A stretch of DNA of 64,000 nucleotides from Cryptomeria japonica. Lineage: Eukaryota > Streptophyta > Pinopsida > Cupressales > Cupressaceae. Below the pieces are notes generated by a model. It was not told the origin of the DNA and ran no database searches. It saw only the letters and a list, made by a program, of their open reading frames with translations. Each line of letters opens with the position of its first letter. The first letter of the stretch is position 1. The translations under genes and the position numbers were made by a program. Shown in pieces: positions 35,462 through 47,959 of this stretch. Where the stretch lies: assembly GCF_030272615.1 (NCBI RefSeq), contig NC_081408.1, positions 200,158,341-200,222,340 of the forward strand, read 5' to 3'.

Positions 35462-37144
35462 TGTAGCATCGTAAATTGTACGCACTTGCTAGGGTGGTAC
35501 AATTTCACACCTAGTTTAGCACCCGCCTTGGCGCGTTTTGCATTTTGCATTGCATTTCCCCTTTAGCACTTAATTAATCAAATTAATTAGGTCTAAAGTT
35601 CTATTTCATCATCTTCCATATCATAAAGTTGGGCCCTTTTCATTAAAGTGTGCCCCTTTCATTTTATTCTTCCAATACATCATTTAATCAAAAACCCTAA
35701 TTAGCTCCTATTTTGAACATGGGGGCTTGATTTCGGGGGTCAAAACATCTTGAAATCACCTATAACTTCGGGATTCTCTCTAAAATCATCATATCCGACG
35801 GCCCTGAAAATTTGGTGAAAAGTTGTCGGGACCATGGCGCCCGGCGTGCACACGGTCCCGAACATTTGTCCCAAAATTTTAGGAGCATGATCCAATCATA
35901 AAATAAAGCTTAACCCCAAGAAATTGGCAGGAGATTCAATCTCTAGGTCGGCCAAAAGTTGAAATTAAGACCTAGTGTTTCATATATAAGAGCTCTCTTT
36001 CTTCATTGGAAAGGATCCGATTTTTGGTTTGAGGGACCTTCTATGCAGCGAAAGAGAAGATCTTTGAAGACTTCAACAACATTCAACATTCATCCATCAA
36101 GCATCCATCAATTTCATTCATCCATTTAGGGCTTTGAAGGCATTGAAGAACAATAAGGGATCACCAACTGAAGATTGGCTTGTACCCCCCCCTTGGGGTT
36201 GGGTATGATTTCATGTTGTTTTCATGTCTTTGCATAAGCTTCCTTACATCATTTGTATTCATGCTTTAGATCACTTTGCATCTTGATTTGGAGCATTTAC
36301 ATTGTCATTTACAAGCAATTAGGGTTTACTTTCTAGGTTGCTCTAGTTTGCTTACTTGCATTTTAGATCTTGCACACACACAAGGTCTGCACACACATTA
36401 CTTTTACAATACAACTTGGCTATTCATGGAGGTGGAAATCACCAAAGTGGGGGTTTGACTAAGGCAAAACCCTATATAGCCGCCCAAAACACCTTTTCAG
36501 ATATAAGTGCAGATTTCGGGATTCAGACGACGCTGCAAGTTGCAGATCCGGAAGAAGCAAACGGAGACAGAACTTCACACCAAGTTTCAGAGCAGAAGAC
36601 CAGGACAGGGGCGTGGGGTACCCTGGTCCTGCCAGGATAGCTGCCAGGATAGGGGCGCTAGGTGCCTTGGTCCCTGGGATAGGGGTGCTGGGCACCCTGG
36701 TCCTCTTGACAGATAGCAATTTTTGGCATTTCTGACAGTTTTCTAGGTTGCAAAACAACAGTTTCGGGGGCAGTTTCAGAGGCAGAATCAAGACAGTGGT
36801 GCCCATGCCCTCATCTCAAACATTTCCATTTAGATTTTGACTCCGGGTACACATTTTCATTCTTGTCTTATCTTTGTATTTACAGCTTTCCATAGTTTAA
36901 GTTCAATTCTGCAATCTTGTTATTAGTTCATACTTGCACTTTGGGGTTAGGGATTGAACTTGCATCATTGTATCTTTCAATTACAACAAAGGAATAGAAA
37001 CCCTAATAGGTAGCCCGTGGCTCTTTCTTTCACAAAAAGAAGTAGCCAATTGTGTGATACCTCTAGGCTCTTTCGTTTTCCGCAATGTGTGTCAAAAGGT
37101 AGGATTAAGACATGTTAACCTAGTCTCGCTTTTTCCCCCACACA
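35462..37144 (+). repeat. Gypsy-4 5' LTR
   Basis: Starts TGTAGCATCG and ends CCCCCACACA. Positions about 36600-36715 hold a GC-rich minisatellite of roughly 26-28 bp units (core CAGGGGCGCTGGGCACCCTG, decayed), one unit longer here than in the 3' LTR. Confidence 0.9.
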
Positions 37145-37163
37145 TTTCGGTGAACCCGACGTG
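37145..37163 (+). promoter_or_regulatory. Probable Gypsy-4 primer binding site
   Basis: TTTCGGTGAACCCGACGTG follows the LTR end. Its position and GC-rich character fit a primer site, but I could not assign the tRNA with confidence. Confidence 0.5.
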
Positions 37164-37345
37164 AATCTTATTATTGCCTTCTCTTGCATTACATTTGTTA
37201 GATCTAAATCTAGATTTAGCGTGTTTCATTTAAGTTTCATTTTCATAAATAAAAAAAATAAAAAAAGAAAAAAAAAAAAAAAAAAAGAGTGTGTTTTGGT
37301 TTCTTTGCATTATGTGTTTAAGTTTTATGCAATCTTTATTTCAAA

Positions 37346-40300
37346 ATGTCAGATTTTAGTTTGCAAGATGTTCATATTTGTGATGATTATGAGTTAGATG
37401 AAGCTTTAGATGAGGTTTTGAAACCTAAAGATACCAAACCTTCATTTTACCAAAAACTCATAAACATTGTTACTATGCCATTTCGTTGTGATGAGAAAGA
37501 TAAGTCGAATGATTCCTCTCAAGGGTACATTCCTATCAACTCTTCCACTAAATCTGGTAACATAGTTGTTTTCAATGATCCCCTCTATTAAGAGATATCT
37601 CCTTTTGAATCAAAAGATAAACCTTTTAATAGATATGATCATGCTTTGTTGGATGATGCCCTTGATGACTTTGTGGCTCCTAAAAAACGCTCCCTTCATG
37701 AGGATCCTTTTGTGCAAGAAGATGACATTATCCCTACATTCCCTAGTGATGGCATTTCCTTTTCCAACAAAATTCCCACTAGAGATGATGAATTAATGAT
37801 AAATGCTTACCCTTCTCCTAAAGTTTGTCTTACCCATAAGCATCCCTTAGAGAAAGAAGATGAAATAATAAGCAATTTCCTTAATTCTCTCTCCCCTAAA
37901 GATCATATTGAACATATTTTGAGGAAAGAGGATGAGTTTAACACATCTATTAATGCTCTCCCTCCTAAGGATGAAGAATTAATAAGCAATGTTATCTCCT
38001 CTCCCGAAATTGACAATACTTCAAACATTCCTTTCAACTACTTCACTATTTGGGATGAACCATTAGAAGAAGGTGTAGATTATTCTCTACCCTGTGAGAG
38101 AACCCTAGCCAAAGGGGATGAAATCAAGATTAAAAACTCCCTTGATAGTTTCTCACCTTCCTTGAATCTCAATTATTCTCCCTCTAAAAATAAAGCATCT
38201 CCCTCTCCTCAACTTGGTTCTACTCATAAGGAAACCCTAGTTCAAAGCAAGATGGTTAATATCTCTTTCAAAGATCTCCCTCTCAAAAGTGAGACTTTAG
38301 AGAGTAATGTTGATTCTTCTCCTAGAGAGTTTATCCCCCATATAGTTCCTTTGATGATAGAGGATGATATGACCTTTCCTAGTATTACTCTTCCTACTGG
38401 AACATCAATGCCTACCCCTTGTCTCTCTCCTAAAATTGATTTAATCCGTGATAAGATTTTAGTGCAAGAGAAGACTATCAATAATTTTTCCAATACTTTT
38501 GTTCATTCCTCTAAACCATCCTTAATCAATTTGATACATGTGAATGAAACACCTAACAAACCTCTCTTCACTATCCAAGGTGCTTGTCCTTCTCAAAATT
38601 CTCAACCTTTAAATAAGCCTATCTTAGTGGTTCAAGGTGGTTATGCTAATGATTCTTTTTGCACTCCTAAGAAACCTATTATTACTATGCAAGGAGGTTA
38701 TTCTACTAAGAGCCCTTATGAGTATGCTAAGCAACTGACTAGGGAGAGTTATAATGTGGTTGCTCATACCTATAACACAAGAAACAATAGGCAACCTAAT
38801 CCTCCTCCAGTTATCCCAACTTCACTTCCTCCTTCCCAACCTATTCTTCCTCAAGCTCCTCGTATTTCACAAGTTCTTGGTAAGGAATATGATCTCATAG
38901 AACAACTTAAAGCTACCCCTGCTAAGATATCCCTTTGGGATTTGATCCAAACTTCTTCCGCTCATCATGGAATGTTACAAGATGCCTTGAAAGATTTGAA
39001 TGTTCCTCCACCTAATACATCTAGTAATATAGTGTCTTTGGTTAACTCTGTGATGAATCCTAAAGCTCAAATTGTGTTTACTCAAGATGAGTTGCCTACT
39101 AGTGAAATTCAACATCAATATGATCCCTTGATGATTGTGGTTATCATAAATAACACTGCTATAAGACGAACACTGGTAGATAATGGTTCTGGCCTTAATG
39201 TGTGTAGCATTAATCTATTGCATAAGATGAATGTGGATACATCCCTTATTGAGCCTGACTCTCATCCCATTCGAGGGTTTGATAATGTGGCTAAGTCTTC
39301 ATTAGGTATTATCACCTTACCCATCACAGTGGGACCTGTTACTTTGCCTACTCCTATCCATGTTATGTCGGGAAATCTAACATACAACTTGTTATTAGGG
39401 AGACCTTGGATTCACAGTATGCAAGCTGTCCCCTCTACATTGCATAGACAAGTTAAATTTATTTATAATAATAAGACATATACCTTGATAGGTGATACTA
39501 ATTTTCAAGCTTGTTTGCAAACATCTACTTCCAAAGGGAGTTCTTCTAAGCCTTCCTCTTCTAGTGATGACTCATTAAACAAGATACCTATGGATGAATC
39601 ATCACCCTCTAATAATCAAAATTCTTTGGATGAGTCTGAAGTTCCTGAAGAATATTCTTCTCAACTTGAATCTACACATGAAAAGGCTTTTGATCCTGAG
39701 AAGGTTCTCACAGAAGACGATTAGGGATCTCTTGATTTTAATCCCACCTTTGTAGGTGAGTGTAGGGTTCCTCCTAGAGAGCTTAAAGTTAAAAAGAAGG
39801 AAGAAACTAGAGATCAATCAGTCTTACCTGAACCTATGAGCAATAATTTTGTGGCCGCTTCTCAAACTTCTTCTCCTCACACCTCTAATTTTGAAGAATT
39901 TGATTCTTTGTCTTATGAAAAACATCCTTCTCTTTCTGAAATGGCTAATCATTATGGTCGTGGTTTTCATATTTTGGCTAAGAGTGGATATAGTGGAAAT
40001 GGTTGTGGCGTAAATGAACAAGGAATTAAAGTTCCTTTAGAACATAACATGCATGAATATTCATTTGGACTTGGATATAATCTTTCTAAGCCCACCAAAG
40101 CATCTAAAAGACCATCTCTCAATGTGAATGCTATATTTAGTAGTGATGATGATCTCACTTCAACTAAATCATCTTCTACTTCTATCAACTCTCATTCCCC
40201 TCATAAGGAAATCTTGGCGATGAACAAATCTCTTTATGACTTCCCTCAAATTTCTAAATCCACTTATGAATCTTTATCTCCTATTCATCATAAGGACCTT

Positions 40301-40471
40301 TCCTCCAGGGATAAGGCTCTAATAAATTACACTCATCCCTCTTCTAAGATTTCTTGTGACTTTTCTTCTTCAATTTTTATCACTTTATACATGTTTTTTA
40401 TCTCACTTATAGTTGAGCATTCAGCATGTCATATTCAAATACCTCATTCAATCTATCATGTCTTTAAATAA
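37346..40471 (+). pseudogene. Gypsy-4 protease/G-patch protein, 1041 codons with two stops
   Basis: One frame runs from ATG 37346 to the stop at 40469-40471. It is interrupted by TAA at 37589-37591 and TAG at 39722-39724, probably former CAA and TGG. Codons about 1-480 are Ser/Pro/Asp/Glu-rich with a loose internal repeat (SPKD/PPKDEELISN-like) and no recognised capsid. Then follows the pre-protease motif YDLIEQLKATPAKISLWDL, also found in copy A here. A retropepsin-like core has its Asp at about codon 612 (LVDNGSGLNVCS, where relatives have DGGS) and LLGRPWIHS. A G-patch-like segment covers about codons 870-915 (GYSGNGCGVNEQGI then FGLGY). In the family the protease cuts the polyprotein. The G-patch role is uncertain. 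Confidence 0.75.
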
Positions 40472-42297
40472 CATTAATGGCTATTATGTTGCTCATCGTT
40501 ATGTGACATTGGTAGCTCATTTACTGGGGGCTCATTGTCATTCATGATGGTACAATTTCAAGTGCAATCATATTTTTTGAAGCAACATAATAGCCTAATT
40601 TTTCTATGTTATCTCTTGATCCTATGGGGACAAGAGTGATTTCATACATCTCTTCCTTTTATGGTTAAAATTTTCCTTTGGGGTAATAGTGTGGAAATAT
40701 TGATCATCTTTTCTTTAGAATTCTCTTTTCCTAGATATGGGAGAAGATGTGTCTTCTCTTTCTTATCCTACCCACTTCTTGTGAGGAGCATTTTACATAC
40801 ACTAATGTCTTTCTTGCATGAACTCATGTGAGTATGTAGTACATTTTGCTTATGTCTAAATCTCTCCCTAGAAGATTGTGTAAGTCCTTCTCATTGTCCT
40901 TATCCTTGGGAGGCAATGATCTTTCCTTATTTTTATCTAAGGATCCACTTTTTCCTATTTCGTGGATGGTGTGAAGTTTATTACTTGATGTTATTCCTTG
41001 TATGCATTTGTTGTTGTTTGTTCAAGGATTCTCTCTTACAAGAGGTGTAAGTCCTTGACTACAACCGCTTTTGCACTTGGTAAAATACATCCATAATGAA
41101 TTCACTCTCCCAATTGGGTTAAAAAGAGCATCATCCTTCATTAAGAATCACTTTCACCTCGCAAAAGAAGGAAGTATTGCATTCTTATTCTCTTCTTTGT
41201 CTTATTCTAGAAGATGTTATATTTGTCTAAGACAATTCCTCTTGGGGATAGGTGTCTTTTGTACAAAGATCTCTTCTCCTCTAAGGATCTCCTTTACACA
41301 TACTACAAGATATCCCTTTTCAACTATCTTATCCTTGCTTAAAGAGTGCAAAACTCTCTTGCTTGGATCTATGACATTGTTGCATTTTTGGGGTATCTTC
41401 TTTTGTGATGAAGGTAGGTATCCTTGTTCTACTTTGCTTATGACATAAACATTACACTTTTTGAGCAATGGGTCATTCTCAGAACCAGAGCATAGACTCT
41501 TAGAGCGAGATGTCACACTTTTGTACTATACATATATAGGTTGTAGCATACTTGAGAATAGACTCCTATGAGGTGCTTCTAACCTCCCTTACACACACAT
41601 GCACGAGGTTGAGTGGAACTAGCGGCATAAGGCTAGATTTTCTCACTCTCCTCCCTTACATGGATCACCTAGACAGACTCTAGGGGCTAGTTTTCCATGT
41701 CCCTTTTTCCATGGATCACCTAGACAAGATCTAGGGGCAATAAGTCCATGTTTTCTCTCTCACTATTCTTCTCATGGATCACTAATGTGTGTATTCATGC
41801 TTTTTTTTTCCTTTCTTTTCTTCTCTTTGAATTTTGTTTCCATTTACATCCTTCATCTTGTGTTAGAGAACTCTCAAGTCCTCACACTCTTTGTTGTGTT
41901 GGAATTGAGATTTAATCCTCTTTCTTACCAAATGATTCTCCATTGGTTTTTGATCTCATATCAAATCTTCTTGTGAGCATTTGTTATCAATATTTTTTAA
42001 CAATTCAAAGTGGTAAACATGATACCCTATTTCAACTCACTAAAATTAGCAAGCCGAAACAGGGGGGGGCATATAGCTACCCTCGAATTTTCATCACCTT
42101 CCTTAGTAAGCATTAGGTGATTTTGTGATCTAACGTGTGTTTTGTAGGGTGCGGTTCCTAACTGTGTACTACAGATACCGCTGGGGGCTTCGTCCGACAA
42201 CTAATGGATATATCTTTTTTCAAATAATGTTTACTTTTCTATACTTTAGCTTGCATATGCACGTAGTGTTCATATGACCACTAAAGTGGGGGCTAAA
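40472..42297. other. Gypsy-4 3' non-coding region
   Basis: No frame with a recognisable domain on either strand. About 41590-41780 holds decayed repeats of a roughly 65-75 bp unit with CATGGATCACCTAGACA and CTAGGGGC. The region ends in the purine-rich tract before the 3' LTR. This is where an autonomous relative would carry RT and integrase. Confidence 0.6.
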
Positions 42298-43967
42298 TGT
42301 AGCATCGTAAATTGTACGCACTTGCTAGGGTGGTACAATTTTACACCTAGTTTAGCACTCGCCTTGGCGCGTTTTGCATTTTGCATTGCATTTCCCCTTT
42401 AGCATTTAATTAATCAAATTAATTAGGTCTAAGGTTCTATTTCATCATCTTCCATATCATAAAGTTGGGCCCTTTTCATTAAAGTGTGCCCCTTTCATTT
42501 TATTCTTCCAATACATCATTTAATCAAAAACCCTAATTAGGTCCTATTTTGAACTTGGGGGCTTGATTTCGGGGGTCAAAACATCTTGAAATCACCTATA
42601 ACTTCGGGATTCTCTCTAAAATCATCATATCTGATGGCTCTAAAAATTTGGTGAAAAGTTGTCGGGACCATGGCGCCCGGCGTGCACACAGTCCCGGACA
42701 TTTGTCCCGAAATTTTAGGAGAACGATCCAATCATAAAATAAAGCTTAACCCCAAGAAATTGGCGGGAGATTCAATCTCTAGGTCAGCCAAAATTTGAAA
42801 TTAAGACCTAGAGTTTCATATATAAGAGCTCTCTTTCTTCATTGGAAAGGATCCGATTTTGGTTTGAGGGACCTTCTATGCAGCGAAAGAGAAGATCTTT
42901 GAAGACTTCAACAACATTCAACATTCATCCATCAAGCATCCATCAATTTCATTTATCCATTTAGGGCTTTGAAGGCATTGAAGAACAATAAGGGATCACC
43001 GATTGAAGATTGGCTTGTACCCCCCCCTTGGGGTTGGGTATGATTTCATGTTGTTTTCATGTCTTTGCATAAGCTTCCTTATATCATTTGTATTCATGCT
43101 TTAGATCACTTTGCATCTTGATTTGGAGCATTTACATTTTCATTTACAAGCAATTAGGGTTTACTTTCTAGGTTGCTCTAGTTTGCTTACTTGCATTTTA
43201 GATCTTGCACACACACAAGGTCTGCACACACATTACTTTTACAATACAACTTGGCTATTCATGGAGGTGGAAATCACCAAAGCGGGGGTTTGACTAAGGC
43301 AAAACCCTATATAGCCATCCAAAACACCTTTTCAGATATAAGTGCAGATTTCAAGATTCAGACGACGCCACAAGTTGTAGATCCGAAAGAAGCAGACGGA
43401 GACAGAACTTCACACCAAGTTTCAGAGCAGAAGACTAGGATAGGGGCGTGGGGCACCCTAGTCCTACCAGGACAGGGGCGCTAGGCGCCCTAGTCCCTGG
43501 GACAGGGGCGCTGGGCACCCTGGTCCTCCTGACAGACAACAATTTTTGGCATTTCTGGCAGTTTTCCAGGTTGCAAAACAGCAGTTTCGGGGGCAGTTTC
43601 AGAGGCAGAATCAGGATAGTGGCATCCGCACCCCTATCCCAAACATTTCCACTCAGATTTTGACTCCGGGTACGCATATGCATTCTTGTCTTATCTTTGT
43701 ATTTACAGCTTTCCATAGTTTAAGTTCAATTCTGCAATCTTGTTATTAGTGCATACTTGCACTTTGGGGTTAGGGATTGAACTTGCATCATTTTATCTTT
43801 CAATTACAACAAAGGAATAGAAACCCTAATAGGTAGCCCGTGGCTCTCTCTTTTACAAAAAGAAGTAGCCAATTGTGTAATACCTCTAGGCTCTTTTGTA
43901 TTCCGCAATGTGTGTCAAAAGGTAGGATTAGGACATGTTAACCTAGTCTCGCTTTTTCCCCCACACA
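42298..43967 (+). repeat. Gypsy-4 3' LTR
   Basis: 1670 bp, aligned throughout with 35462-37144, starting TGTAGCATCG and ending CCCCCACACA. The GC-rich minisatellite lies at about 43438-43530. Confidence 0.9.
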
Positions 43968-43972
43968 CCTAT

Positions 43973-45480
43973 ATCCAATGATTTGATCTTTAGAATGATT
44001 TAATCTTACATACCTTGGTGTCTTCTAAAATTTAGGTTCACTACTCTAATCATTAGTCATAGTTGAATTTTTTGATTGTGCCAATGCAATTGTCTCAGGT
44101 TCCTGTACCACTTGAGGCATTGTCAGTTCAGTTATGATCATGTCCACTATCAGTTCCCTGTCATATGATATAGAATGATTTTTGTACTACTAATCTACTT
44201 TCACATTAGCACTCTCCACAATTTTTTGCAATCTTTTATTATAACATCTATATGTTTTTTTTTGAATTGGGTAACCAAGAAATATCCATTCATCACATCT
44301 AGGATCAAAATTTCCAATTGACTCATCTCTTCTGATATAGAATTTACTTCCAAAAATTCTAAAATATTTAATAGTAGGTGTATGTCCAGACCATAGTTCA
44401 TAAGGGGTCGTACCGGTTTCACCTTTGATGTGAACTTTTTTGAATGTGTAGACTACTATACTCACTGCTTCTCTCTAGTAGATATAAGTCAATTTGGCTT
44501 CATCATCATAGATCTTGTTGCATCAAAAATGGTTTTGTTCTTTCTTTCCACTACTCCATTCTGCTAAGGAGTCCTAGGTGCAGATAGTTGTCTCCTTATT
44601 CCATTTGTCTCACAATAACTATTAAATTCATGAGAAGTGAACTCATCTCCTTGATCTGATCTTAGACATTTGATTTTCAATCCAGTTTCAGTTTCAACCT
44701 TTTCTTAAAGATCTTGAATTTCTCAAAAGCTTCATAATTCTCCCTTAGAAAATTCACCCACATCATTCTAGAATAGTCATCAATAATCAACATGAAATAC
44801 CTATCACCTTGAAAGCTTCTAGTCCTTGCTGGACCACATAAGTTAGTATGAATCAAATCAGGTACATCATTAGATTTATCATGTATGCTCTTAAAGGAAC
44901 TTCTAACTTGCTTTCCCAATTGACATTCCTTACATACTGGATTATGAGGCCTCATAATCTTAGGTATATCTCTAACTACCTTAGTTGAACTAATCTTAAC
45001 AATACAATCAAAATTAACATGACACAACCTCTTATGTCATAACCAACTCTCATCAATATGAGCAATGAAACATATCTTATTACTAGTGTTCAAGTGAAAG
45101 ATATTACCTCGAGTTTGAATACCGGTTGAAATCTCCAAACCAGTCTTCTTAATGATTTTTCATTTTCTATCTTTAAACTAAAGTTGGAAACCCTTGTCCA
45201 CCAATTGACCAACACTCAAAAGATTATGCTTTAAACCTTCTACATAATAGACATTATTAGTGTTATGCTTGCCATCCAAAGAAATATTACCTCTTCCTTT
45301 GATCATACATGCTTTGTCATCTCCAAATCTGACTTGACCACCATTGTATTCTTGTAGGGACAAAAATTTCCCTTTATCTCCAATCATATGATGTGAGCAT
45401 CCACTATCAATTACCCATTCATCCTTATCTTCAACTTTTTCTACCAAGGCCTTTTCTTCATTCTTGGTAGCCAATATTGG
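43973..45480 (-). pseudogene. Copia-3 protease and integrase
   Basis: The protease reads WVIDSGCSHHM (45178-45474) with DSG intact, then a stop. The zinc region (LCHVNFDCIV, CKECQLGKQ) and the start of the integrase core (DLIHTNLCGPA, then IIDDYSRMMWVNFL) are in 44677-45027, ended by a frameshift. The region before the catalytic Glu is readable but disrupted. A further open piece at 44190-44465 carries the usual FRIFGSKFYI and IFLGYP segments after the integrase core. Stops and shifts are scattered throughout. Confidence 0.85.
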
Positions 45481-46567
45481 TTCATCTTCCTTTAAAGAAT
45501 AGAAAACCCATTCCTTTCCATTGTCGAATCCACTAGCAAAGTCTTCTGCCGGTCATCGCTAGAGTCATCGGATACTCCTTCCCCATCTGCTATGTAGCAT
45601 TGTTTACTTTTCTTGAATCTATATCTTTTCTAGTTAGGCTTAAAAGTTTTCTTAATTCTTTCCTCAAACCTTGCATTCATTTCAGGTTATCTAGATGAAA
45701 AATGACCAATCTTATTACATGCAAAACATTTAAAAGGTGTTTTTCCTTCATACTTCCTGTCGGTCCTTTAGATACTCTTCTTTCAAATAAGGCTTCAAGT
45801 TTCTCAAGTTATTCATCTTGTTTCCTCATGTCTTCCAATTATTTTGCATACAGGACTTTCCAATTTCTTTTGTCAGTAGATGATAATGATGATGCATTAA
45901 AATAAAGTTCAGACTTTACAGCTCTAGAAGATCCAAATTCTTCAAGCTCAAAAGCAGATAATTTCCCAATCATAATGTCTCTATTAACTGAAGTGTTTTC
46001 CATTGTTCTCAACTCATTAATTGAAGTTGCATTCCTCTTGTAAGATTGTGGAAGGGTTCTCAAGAGTTTGGAAACTATTTCATCTTCACTCATAAATCCT
46101 CAACAACATTGAATTCCTATAACAATCTCATTTACTCTTTCCATAAACATGATAATTCTTTCATTATCTTTCATTTTCAAGTTTTCATATTTTACCCGGT
46201 AACCATCAAGTTTAGCAATTTTGATAGTAGGGTCACCTTCATTCAGAGTTTGCAATTTATCCCACCTAGCCTTTATCGATGGATTATCAGTCAATCCCAT
46301 GATCTGTTGATCAGTAAGTGCACACAAGAGGGATTCTCTAGCTCTACAATCATTTTCAATATTCTTATCCAAGTCTATAGGAGCATGATTGCTAGATGCC
46401 AAATCATAAGGTGTGTATCCTTTCTCAGTGATTTCCCAAATATCCTTGCCAAGACATCTAAGATGAGTCTCCATTCGAATCTTCCATATCCTATAATTTG
46501 TTCCATCAAGCTTAGGAATTTCTCTTCTAAAAATAGTTGTTGGTGGATTAGAAGTGTCAGCTGCCAT
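45481..46567 (-). pseudogene. Copia-3 gag
   Basis: ATG 46567 begins a gag of the UBN2 type (PKLDGTNYRIWKIRMETHL near the start). The frame is stopped by TGA at 46100-46102, continues in the same frame at 46093-45839 (EDEIVSKLLRTLPQSYK), then decays. A zinc-knuckle remnant (CFACNKIGHF) is visible near 45720. ATG is the first start after the primer site. Confidence 0.85.
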
Positions 46568-46610
46568 AGGATCTACCTCAAGTGGTTAAGATTCTACAAA
46601 AGAGGATGAA

Positions 46611-46623
46611 GGCTCTAATACCA
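46611..46623 (-). promoter_or_regulatory. Copia-3 primer binding site
   Basis: On the minus strand TGGTATTAGAGCC lies two bases from the 5' LTR: the initiator Met tRNA site with one C-to-T change. Confidence 0.85.
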
Positions 46624-46625
46624 AT

Positions 46626-47697
46626 TCTTAGGATAATCGGTGAACAATTGAGAGGGGGGGTGAATCAGTTGTTAATAGATTATAAAATTTAATCCACTTA
46701 ATAACCTTTATCCAGATTAAGTACTAGTAAAGAAGAAATAGATACGAGTAAGCAAGTAATCTTAAAATGAAACAGATAACACAATGCAATCATACCATAT
46801 AACACCATGATTTGTACGTGGAAAACCTGAAAGGGGAAAAACACGGTGGGAAGCCTACCCACAGTCAGATGATACTTTTGCAGAAAGTATGTGATACAAT
46901 GAGGGTCCTACACATATAGGAAGGCACACTGCCTAGAGCATACTGCTCATTACAAAAGAGTCTCACTGACTACAAAGGTTAAAACCACCTCAAAATATTT
47001 AGACAATAGTCCAATAGAGTGAACTACCATAGATAGCATCTACCATGTCTAATTATAGTCTCGATTAAGCTCAACACTGGAGGCCTTTGACCTCTTCCTT
47101 AATCCTAATTCAATCCTCAATGATTGACGCAAATTTCTTCACATAAGATTTTACAATTCATGACCACAATACCCCATCTTACAATGAGATCTTGCATTCA
47201 TTTATACCAACCCTAAGGCCTAATCCAATTAGGTCAGCCACCTAAAAGATATTACAAGAAGATCATTACATAAATCCATATTACAATGATATGCCATGTT
47301 GGCTTAAGACCAAAACAATAATAAAAAATCCATAAATCATCTCGAAACATCCCAATAACATGTAGAGTACACATTAACATGATACCGACACATAACCTAG
47401 ATAGGCACCAAACCTATTCTGGGTCCACCACTCCAAAGCAATGTCTTCAAGAAGTTGAAGAACGATCAAAGAACATCTTCAACATCCTGAAATATATTTA
47501 GAAGTTGTACCAACACCATTTATGCATCCTGAAATCTATTTAGAAGTCGTACCAACACCATTTATGCATCCTGTCATTATTCCTTAGTGAAAGCTCTACC
47601 GATAAAACCTTAAACCAATGTCGGTAAGTATTTACAAGAATGTGTGATAGCATCTGATTACCATGTCAATACAAACTGACCAAAACATGTTCCAAGA
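46626..47697 (-). repeat. Copia-3 5' LTR, truncated
   Basis: Aligned to 32247-33484 but ending about 170 bp short, at the CCAAGA shared with left-LTR position about 33285. It contains a private tandem duplication of about 43 bp (47491-47577, ACCAACACCATTTATGCATC twice) that the other LTR lacks. Confidence 0.8.
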
Positions 47698-47936
47698 GTC
47701 ACAGCTACAATCACAAGGTCAAGCCTCGCACATTTGAGGTAGGTGACTTGGTTCTCAGAGAAAACCCCAAGAATCAGCAAGACAGAGAGAAGAAGGGAAA
47801 GTTTGAACCAAACTGGCTTGGTCCTTACATCGTTACATCAGTCTATGGATCTAGGGCATATCAGCTCTCAACTACAGAAGGTGAACCTTTGGAGGATCCT
47901 ATCAACAGCATGCACCTTCGCAGGTTCTACACATAG
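47698..47936 (+). pseudogene. Gypsy integrase C-terminal fragment (GPY/F module)
   Basis: The plus strand encodes KVKPRTFEVGDLVLRENPKN and GKFEPNWLGPYIV, ending RFYT and TAG at 47934-47936. It is nearly the same as the C-terminal 75 residues of the protease frame in copies A and B. In Gypsy integrases this module follows the catalytic core and binds DNA. Here nothing precedes it but the broken Copia-3 LTR, so it is a fragment. Confidence 0.85.
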
Positions 47937-47959
47937 CTCGTCGGAATATCCTAATTCAA

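Larger units (their letters stand above)
35457..43972 (+). mobile_element. Gypsy-4: non-autonomous Ty3/Gypsy element nested in Copia-3
   Basis: The element spans 35462-43967 (8506 bp) with LTRs of 1683 and 1670 bp, about 4 % apart by eye. Flanking 5-mers are CCTGT (35457-35461) and CCTAT (43968-43972), a target duplication with one transition. The purine-rich CTAAAGTGGGGGCTAAA lies directly before the right LTR. The internal 5.15 kb has one long frame followed by 1.8 kb without coding signal. No capsid, RT, RNase H or integrase was recognised, so movement would need another element's enzymes. Confidence 0.88.
32247..47697 (-). mobile_element. Copia-3: old Copia retrotransposon, split by Gypsy-4, right end truncated
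   Basis: The left LTR is at 32247-33484 and the right LTR at 46626-47697. Between them, on the minus strand, lie primer site, gag, protease, integrase, RT and RNase H pieces. An 8.5-kb Gypsy element with its 5-bp duplication sits between integrase and RT. Without it the element would be about 7 kb. The LTRs differ by roughly 12 % by eye, the oldest pair in the window. The right LTR stops before its TGTTGG terminus and joins Gypsy-derived sequence at about 47697. Confidence 0.88.

Noticed and set aside
37233-37290. A-rich tract taken as the poly(A) tail of a retroposed gene or LINE
   Set aside because: It sits in the Gypsy-4 leader between the primer site and the frame, with no target duplication or upstream coding sequence.
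41071-41448. 125-codon frame in the Gypsy-4 3' region
   Set aside because: No domain, and low-complexity Leu/Ser/Phe composition expected from a pyrimidine-rich strand.
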